Positions 58,923 through 64,000 of a DNA stretch of 64,000 bases are shown here, in pieces. Location: the NCBI GenBank assembly GCA_963787345.1, contig CAWBCW010000011.1, positions 558,001 to 622,000 of the forward strand, in the 5' to 3' direction. Position 1 is the first letter of the stretch; each line of letters opens with the position of its first letter. Under the pieces are notes generated by a model, which made no database searches, was not told where the DNA came from, and saw nothing but the letters and a program-made list of their open reading frames with translations. This stretch comes from Bacillus_BD sp963787345. GTDB lineage: Bacteria; Bacillota; Bacilli; Bacillales; Cytobacillaceae. The position numbers and the translations under genes were made by a program.

Positions 58923-61900
58923 ATGAGTATTGACTCAGAAAGAATTGAGCGTTTCCAGCTCTTACTCCAACAACTGCAACTTACTGATGATGCCATTGTT
59001 CCGTATTTCTTAAATGCCCAAATCGAAAAATTGGTCATTGATAAGAAAGCTAGAAAATGGCATTTTCATTTTTTATTCCAACAAATTCTCCCTTATCCTA
59101 TATTAATTAAATTTGTCGACCAACTCGAAAAATCATTTTCACATATTGCTCAAACTTCCCATTCGATAAAGGTAATAGATGGGGAGTATTCTGAGCAATT
59201 AGTGATTGATTATTGGCGCCACTGTATGAAGGAACTTGACGGGATCTCACCGCCTTTGGCAAAAGTGTTAAATGAACAAATACCTAAAGTCCATGGCAAC
59301 AAATTAGTCATTAAAGTAAAGAATGAGATGGAAAGTTTATCAATCAAAAATAAATATACTGAAATAATCTCACAAATCTTTCAACAATATGGATTTCCTC
59401 CATTCGGATTTGAGATCGAAATTGATACGGAACAATCAAATCTAGAGTATGAAAAGTTCGTAGAAGCAAAACAAAAAGAGGATCAAGAGAGGGCTTTCCA
59501 AGCCTTAGTTGACATGCAAAAACAAGAAGAAAAGACAGGAGAACGATCCGAACATAGTGGACCTCTTGTCATTGGCTTAACGATTAGAGATGATGCAGAA
59601 TATAAGAAATTAGAAGAAATTTACGATGAAGAACGGCGAGTTGCAATTGAAGGTTATGTATTTAATGCCGAAACAAGAGAGCTGCGAAGTGGCCGGACGT
59701 TATTAACCTTTAAAATCACCGACTATACGAGCTCGATTATGGTTAAAATGTTCTCTCGTGATAAAGAGGACGCCGAGTTATTTACCCATGTCCAAAAGGG
59801 TATGTGGTTAAAGGTAAGGGGCAGCATTCAAAATGATACGTTTGTCCGTGATCTCGTGATGATCGGAAATGATATTAATGAGATCAAAGCACCAACTCGC
59901 GTGGATGGAGCACCGGAAGAAGAAAAGCGGGTTGAGTTGCATTTGCATACCCCTATGAGTCAAATGGATGCTGTTTCTTCCGTAAGTGCTTTAGTTAGTC
60001 AAGCGAAAAAATGGGGACATAAAGCAATAGCGATTACAGATCATGCTGTAGCTCAATCTTTTCCTGAAGCATTTAAAGCGGGAAAACAAAATGATATAAA
60101 AATTATCTACGGTGTTGAAGTAAATTTAGTTGATGATGGAGTTCCAATTGCCTACAATTCAGCTCACCGTAAGCTTGAAGATGATACGTATGTTGTTTTT
60201 GACGTTGAAACAACAGGCTTATCTGCGGTATATGATACGATCATTGAACTCGCTGCTGTAAAAATTCGCAATGGAGAAATCATTGACCGTTTTGAATCGT
60301 TTGCAAATCCACATGTACCGCTCTCGGCAACGATTATTAATTTAACAAGTATTACAGATGATATGCTTCAAGATGCCCCTGAAGTAGAAGCCGTGTTAAA
60401 AAGGTTTCATCGCTGGACGGAGGATGCGATCCTCGTGGCCCACAATGCCTCATTTGATATGGGATTCTTAAATACTGGCTATAAGAGGATTGGTTTGGAT
60501 AAAGCTGATAACCCGGTCATTGATACGTTAGAATTAGGCCGCTTTTTGTATCCGGAACTGAAGAATCACCGCTTAAATTCGTTGGCGAAAAAATTAGATG
60601 TTGAATTAACACAGCATCACCGGGCGATTTATGATGCTGAGGCAACTGGATACATCTTATTGAAAATGCTTCGCAGTGCTGCTGAAAAAGGAATTGAATA
60701 TCACGACGAGTTGAATGATAATATGGGACAAAGTAATGCATATCAACGAGCACGGCCTCACCATTGTACATTGCTAGTGCAAAATGAACTTGGCCTTAAA
60801 AATCTATTTAAATTAATCTCAACAGCCCATTTAAATTATTTTTATCGGGTGCCAAGAATTCCCCGGTCACAGTTAGAGAAGTATCGCGAAGGACTTATTA
60901 TTGGTTCAGGCTGCGATAAAGGCGAAGTGTTTGGAGGAATGATGCAAAAGGGGATGGAAGAGGCTGAAAAAGTTGCACAGTTCTATGACTATTTAGAAGT
61001 TCATCCAAAAGAAGTTTACCAGCATTTAATTGAACTAGAAATGGTAAAGAACGAAAAATCGTTAGAGGAAATCATTGAAAACATTGTGAAACTTGGTGAG
61101 AAATTAGATATTCCAGTCGTCGCTACTGGAAATGTGCACTACTTAAACCCGAATGATAAAATCTATCGTAAAATCTTAATTCATTCACAAGGGGGAGCAA
61201 ACCCGCTCAATCGTCATAAACTGCCTGACGTTCATTTCAGAACGACAGATGAAATGCTTCATGCATTTTCATTTTTAGGGGAAGAAAAGGCAAAAGAAAT
61301 TGTTGTTGTGAATTCGAATAAAATTGCCGACATGATAGATGAAGTTAAGCCGATTAAAAATGATCTATATGCACCTAAGGTTGAAGGTGCAGAAGATGAA
61401 ATACGCAATATGAGTTATAAAATGGCGAAACAAATCTATGGAGAACCATTACCGGAGATTGTTGAAGCCAGACTTGAAAAAGAGTTGACGAGTATTATCG
61501 GAAATGGGTTCGCTGTTATTTATTTAATTTCCCATAAGTTAGTTAAAAAGTCGATTGATGAAGGATATTTAGTTGGCTCACGTGGTTCAGTCGGTTCATC
61601 GTTTGTTGCAACGATGACAGAAATAACCGAAGTAAATCCATTGCCTCCGCATTATATTTGTCCGAATTGTCAACACTCTGAATTTTTTAATGATGGTTCA
61701 GTTGGTTCAGGCTTTGATTTACCTGATAAAGATTGTCCTCAATGCGGGTCTCTCTATACAAAAGAAGGACAAGATATTCCTTTTGAAACATTCCTAGGTT
61801 TTAAAGGGGATAAAGTTCCCGATATTGATCTCAACTTTTCTGGTGAATATCAGCCTCGTGCGCATGATTATACAAAAGTATTGTTCGGAGAGGATTTCGT

Positions 61901-63239
61901 CTATCGCGCTGGTACAATTGGTACGGTCGCAGATAAAACAGCCTTTGGTTATGTAAAAGGATATCAACAAGATCACAATCTACAACTCAGAAATGCAGAA
62001 GTAGAAAGACTTGCAACTGGCTTTACAGGTGTAAAGCGGACATCAGGACAACACCCCGGTGGAATTATTGTAATCCCAGACTACATGGATATATATGATT
62101 TTACACCAATTCAGTTTCCAGCGGATGATCGGAAGGCGGAATGGAGAACGACTCACTTTGATTTCCATTCGATTGATGAAAATGTCCTAAAGTTGGATAT
62201 ACTAGGCCATGATGATCCGACTGTAATTAGAATGCTGCAGGATTTAAGCGGGATTGATCCCAAAACGATTCCAACCGATGATCCAGAAGTAATGAAAATT
62301 TATAGCAGTACAGAATCTTTAGGAGTGACAGAAGAACAGATTATGTGTAAAACAGGGACACTTGGGATCCCTGAGTTTGGTACGCGATTTGTCCGACAAA
62401 TGCTTGAGGATACGAAACCAACAACATTCTCTGAACTTGTGCAAATTTCAGGTCTCTCTCATGGTACAGATGTATGGCTTGGTAATGCACAAGAGCTAAT
62501 TCGTAATAATATTTGTACATTGCCAGAGGTAATCGGCTGCCGTGATGACATTATGGTTTATTTAATCTATCAAGGATTAGAACCTTCCTTAGCCTTTAAA
62601 ATTATGGAATTTGTTCGAAAAGGAAGAGGTCTGACAGAAGAGATGGAAGCGGAAATGAGAAAAAATGAAGTTCCTGAATGGTATATTGATTCTTGTAAAA
62701 AGATAAAATATATGTTTCCAAAAGCTCATGCTGCTGCCTATGTATTAATGGGCGTTCGTGTAGCCTATTTTAAAGTTCATCATCCAATTCTTTATTATGC
62801 AGCTTATTTCACCGTACGTGCAGAAGACTTTGATCTTGATTCAATGGCAAAAGGTTCAAATGCCATACGTGCTGTAGTTGAGGAAATTAATGCGAAGGGT
62901 CTTGATGCTTCTCCAAAAGAGAAAAACTTATTAACTGTATTAGAACTGGCCCTGGAGATGTGTGAACGAGGTTTTTCTTTTACAACTATCGATTTATATC
63001 GCTCAAGTGCAAGTGAGTTTATTATTGACGGGGATTCACTGATCCCACCTTTCAATGCAATTCCAGGTCTGGGCACGAATGCAGCTTATAATATTGTTAA
63101 AGCGCGAGAGCAAGGCGAATTTCTTTCAAAAGAAGACCTTCAAAAAAGAGGGAAGGTTTCAAAAACAATCATGGAGTTCTTGGATCAGCAAGGATGTCTG
63201 GAAGCACTCCCAGATCAAAATCAACTTTCATTGTTCTAA
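58923..63239 (+). CDS. polC: DNA polymerase III alpha subunit, PolC type
   Basis: This replicative polymerase of low-GC Gram-positives has 1438 aa. Order: N-terminal domain, OB fold (about 220-320), PHP domain starting at VELHLHTPMSQMDAVSS, inserted proofreading exonuclease (FDVETTGLSAVYDTIIELAAVKI, about 418-590), second PHP half, zinc knuckle CPNCQHS...CPQCGS, palm with VPDIDLNFSGEYQPRAHDY, and C-terminal helix-hairpin-helix. The C terminus LPDQNQLSLF carries the clamp-binding motif QLSLF. Confidence 0.99.
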   Translation: MSIDSERIERFQLLLQQLQLTDDAIVPYFLNAQIEKLVIDKKARKWHFHFLFQQILPYPILIKFVDQLEKSFSHIAQTSHSIKVIDGEYSEQLVIDYWRHCMKELDGISPPLAKVLNEQIPKVHGNKLVIKVKNEMESLSIKNKYTEIISQIFQQYGFPPFGFEIEIDTEQSNLEYEKFVEAKQKEDQERAFQALVDMQKQEEKTGERSEHSGPLVIGLTIRDDAEYKKLEEIYDEERRVAIEGYVFNAETRELRSGRTLLTFKITDYTSSIMVKMFSRDKEDAELFTHVQKGMWLKVRGSIQNDTFVRDLVMIGNDINEIKAPTRVDGAPEEEKRVELHLHTPMSQMDAVSSVSALVSQAKKWGHKAIAITDHAVAQSFPEAFKAGKQNDIKIIYGVEVNLVDDGVPIAYNSAHRKLEDDTYVVFDVETTGLSAVYDTIIELAAVKIRNGEIIDRFESFANPHVPLSATIINLTSITDDMLQDAPEVEAVLKRFHRWTEDAILVAHNASFDMGFLNTGYKRIGLDKADNPVIDTLELGRFLYPELKNHRLNSLAKKLDVELTQHHRAIYDAEATGYILLKMLRSAAEKGIEYHDELNDNMGQSNAYQRARPHHCTLLVQNELGLKNLFKLISTAHLNYFYRVPRIPRSQLEKYREGLIIGSGCDKGEVFGGMMQKGMEEAEKVAQFYDYLEVHPKEVYQHLIELEMVKNEKSLEEIIENIVKLGEKLDIPVVATGNVHYLNPNDKIYRKILIHSQGGANPLNRHKLPDVHFRTTDEMLHAFSFLGEEKAKEIVVVNSNKIADMIDEVKPIKNDLYAPKVEGAEDEIRNMSYKMAKQIYGEPLPEIVEARLEKELTSIIGNGFAVIYLISHKLVKKSIDEGYLVGSRGSVGSSFVATMTEITEVNPLPPHYICPNCQHSEFFNDGSVGSGFDLPDKDCPQCGSLYTKEGQDIPFETFLGFKGDKVPDIDLNFSGEYQPRAHDYTKVLFGEDFVYRAGTIGTVADKTAFGYVKGYQQDHNLQLRNAEVERLATGFTGVKRTSGQHPGGIIVIPDYMDIYDFTPIQFPADDRKAEWRTTHFDFHSIDENVLKLDILGHDDPTVIRMLQDLSGIDPKTIPTDDPEVMKIYSSTESLGVTEEQIMCKTGTLGIPEFGTRFVRQMLEDTKPTTFSELVQISGLSHGTDVWLGNAQELIRNNICTLPEVIGCRDDIMVYLIYQGLEPSLAFKIMEFVRKGRGLTEEMEAEMRKNEVPEWYIDSCKKIKYMFPKAHAAAYVLMGVRVAYFKVHHPILYYAAYFTVRAEDFDLDSMAKGSNAIRAVVEEINAKGLDASPKEKNLLTVLELALEMCERGFSFTTIDLYRSSASEFIIDGDSLIPPFNAIPGLGTNAAYNIVKAREQGEFLSKEDLQKRGKVSKTIMEFLDQQGCLEALPDQNQLSLF

Positions 63240-63302
63240 TTGCATAAAAAATTTGGATATGTTATAGTTTTATTGGAAATACTAAGGATAACTCTGGTAA
63301 TT

Positions 63303-63335
63303 AAGAGTGGGGAAACCCACTCTTTCGTATTGTTT
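63303..63335 (+). terminator. polC terminator
   Basis: AAGAGTGGG (63303-63311) pairs with CCCACTCTT (63316-63324) across a GAAA tetraloop, followed by T-rich sequence. A similar hairpin precedes rimP in other Bacilli. Confidence 0.8.
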
Positions 63336-63377
63336 ACGTATTTAAATTCCGCTTTTTTTACAATACGCTTGACTCGT

Positions 63378-63455
63378 AACTCCTGTGCTCCCTCGCTATC
63401 TATTACTGTCATCAAGTAGATAGCAAGCAATTTACAGGAGTTTTATCATTTCTTT
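63378..63455 (+). terminator. Two-tier inverted repeat with T-run upstream of rimP
   Basis: AACTCCTGT (63378-63386) pairs with ACAGGAGTT (63434-63442). It encloses GCTATCTA/TAGATAGC (63395-63402/63417-63424). TTTTATCATTTCTTTTT follows. It may be an attenuator in the rimP-nusA leader rather than a simple terminator. Confidence 0.6.
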
Positions 63456-63488
63456 TTGATGTTTTGCCTTTGGCAAAGGAGGGATTTT

Positions 63489-63959
63489 GTGAGTAAGGTC
63501 ATTGATACTGTAAGTCATTTAGTGACACCAATGTTAGATGAGATGGGGCTCGAGCTTGTAGATGTCGAGTATGTAAAAGAAGGAAAAGATTGGTTTCTTC
63601 GTGTTTTTATTGATAAACCTGCTGGTATTGATATAGAAGAATGCGGAATGGTAAGTGAAAGATTAAGTGAGAGACTAGATGAACTTGATCCTATACCACA
63701 TAACTATTTTCTTGAAGTATCCTCGCCTGGAGCGGAGCGGCCTTTAAAAAAGACACAGGACTTTGAAAATGCAATTGGAAAAAATGTATTTATCAAAACA
63801 TACGAACCAATAAATGGTGAAAAGCAGTTTGAAGGAGTATTAACTGAATTTGATGGTACGATCGTTTCAGTTGAAATTAAAATAAAGACTAGAAAGACAA
63901 ATGTAACCATCCCTTATGAAAAGATTGCAAATGCAAGGCTCGCTGTCACCTTTTCATAA
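63489..63959 (+). CDS. rimP: Ribosome maturation factor RimP
   Basis: This 156-aa 30S assembly factor contains MGLELVDVEYVKEGKDWFLRVFIDKPAGIDIEECG and FLEVSSPGAERPLKK. The GTG start at 63489 follows AAAGGAGGG (63475-63483). An upstream in-frame ATG at 63456 would include the ribosome site and is rejected. It heads the nusA-infB operon. Confidence 0.97.
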   Translation: MSKVIDTVSHLVTPMLDEMGLELVDVEYVKEGKDWFLRVFIDKPAGIDIEECGMVSERLSERLDELDPIPHNYFLEVSSPGAERPLKKTQDFENAIGKNVFIKTYEPINGEKQFEGVLTEFDGTIVSVEIKIKTRKTNVTIPYEKIANARLAVTFS

Positions 63960-63994
63960 TAAGAGGATGATAAGATTAAGGGGGAACCATTCTC

Positions 63995-64000
63995 ATGAGC
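63995..64000 (+). CDS. nusA: Start of nusA (first two codons, 3' truncated)
   Basis: ATGAGC at the window edge follows AAGGGGGAA at normal spacing and lies 35 nt after rimP. In Bacillus the next gene is nusA, whose product begins Met-Ser. Only position and start support this. Confidence 0.6.

Noticed and set aside
1..64000. CRISPR array, tRNA/rRNA genes, prophage or intact transposase
   Set aside because: No regularly spaced short repeats, cloverleaf sequences, phage genes or transposase motifs were seen by eye on either strand.

Overview
This is a contiguous chromosomal segment of an endospore-former-type Bacillota, most likely a Bacillaceae species close to Bacillus, Geobacillus or Heyndrickxia. 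The base composition is AT-rich, Shine-Dalgarno sites are strong (GGAGG type), TTG and GTG starts are frequent, and the gene order follows the Bacillus subtilis smc-to-nusA region almost gene for gene. All genes lie on the + strand. I saw no tRNA, rRNA, CRISPR array, prophage or intact transposase gene.

Layout. (1) 1-11743: chromosome and translation housekeeping: smc (5' truncated), ftsY, ylxM-ffh (SRP), rpsP, khpA, ylqD, rimM, trmD, rplS with its leader, a type I signal peptidase, rbgA, rnhB, and a ylqG-ylqH pair that looks like the C-terminal parts of FliK and FlhB. (2) 11744-20994: sucCD behind a cre-like site, dprA, topA, hslVU and codY. The trmFO and xerC genes that normally sit between topA and hslV are absent and a 553-nt non-coding stretch takes their place. 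(3) 20995-48766: an unbroken fla/che operon from flgB to swrB with the motor, type III export, hook, chemotaxis and sigma-D genes. Its CheB lacks the receiver domain. (4) 48767-63959: rpsB, tsf, pyrH, frr, uppS, cdsA, dxr, rseP, proS, polC, rimP and the first two codons of nusA.

How it works together. The segment supplies co-translational targeting (Ffh, FtsY), ribosome maturation (RimM, RbgA, RimP), TCA cycle and nutrient sensing (SucCD, CodY), a complete flagellar basal body with export gate, and a B. subtilis-type adaptation circuit (CheA/W/Y/C/D plus FliY). The C-ring and stator-side regulators are followed by sigma-D for late genes. Lipid, isoprenoid and envelope genes (uppS-cdsA-dxr-rseP) and replicative PolC follow.

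Most notable: at least four copies (22501-22672, 31637-31770, 52086-52288, 54251-54421) of a roughly 130-200 nt intergenic repeat. All are in the same orientation as transcription and just downstream of stop codons inside operons. They share a three- to four-hairpin architecture with two pairs of compensatory substitutions, so they look like a mobile or formerly mobile structured RNA/ssDNA element. An IS200/IS605-type right end with omega-RNA-like character is my leading but unproven guess. Other points of interest are a hairpin lying between the only good ribosome binding site and the start of swrD, a structured terminator-like RNA before codY, a probable L19 leader, and several long perfect inverted repeats in operon gaps. 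All family assignments come from reading the sequence and remembered family features; no database search was run.
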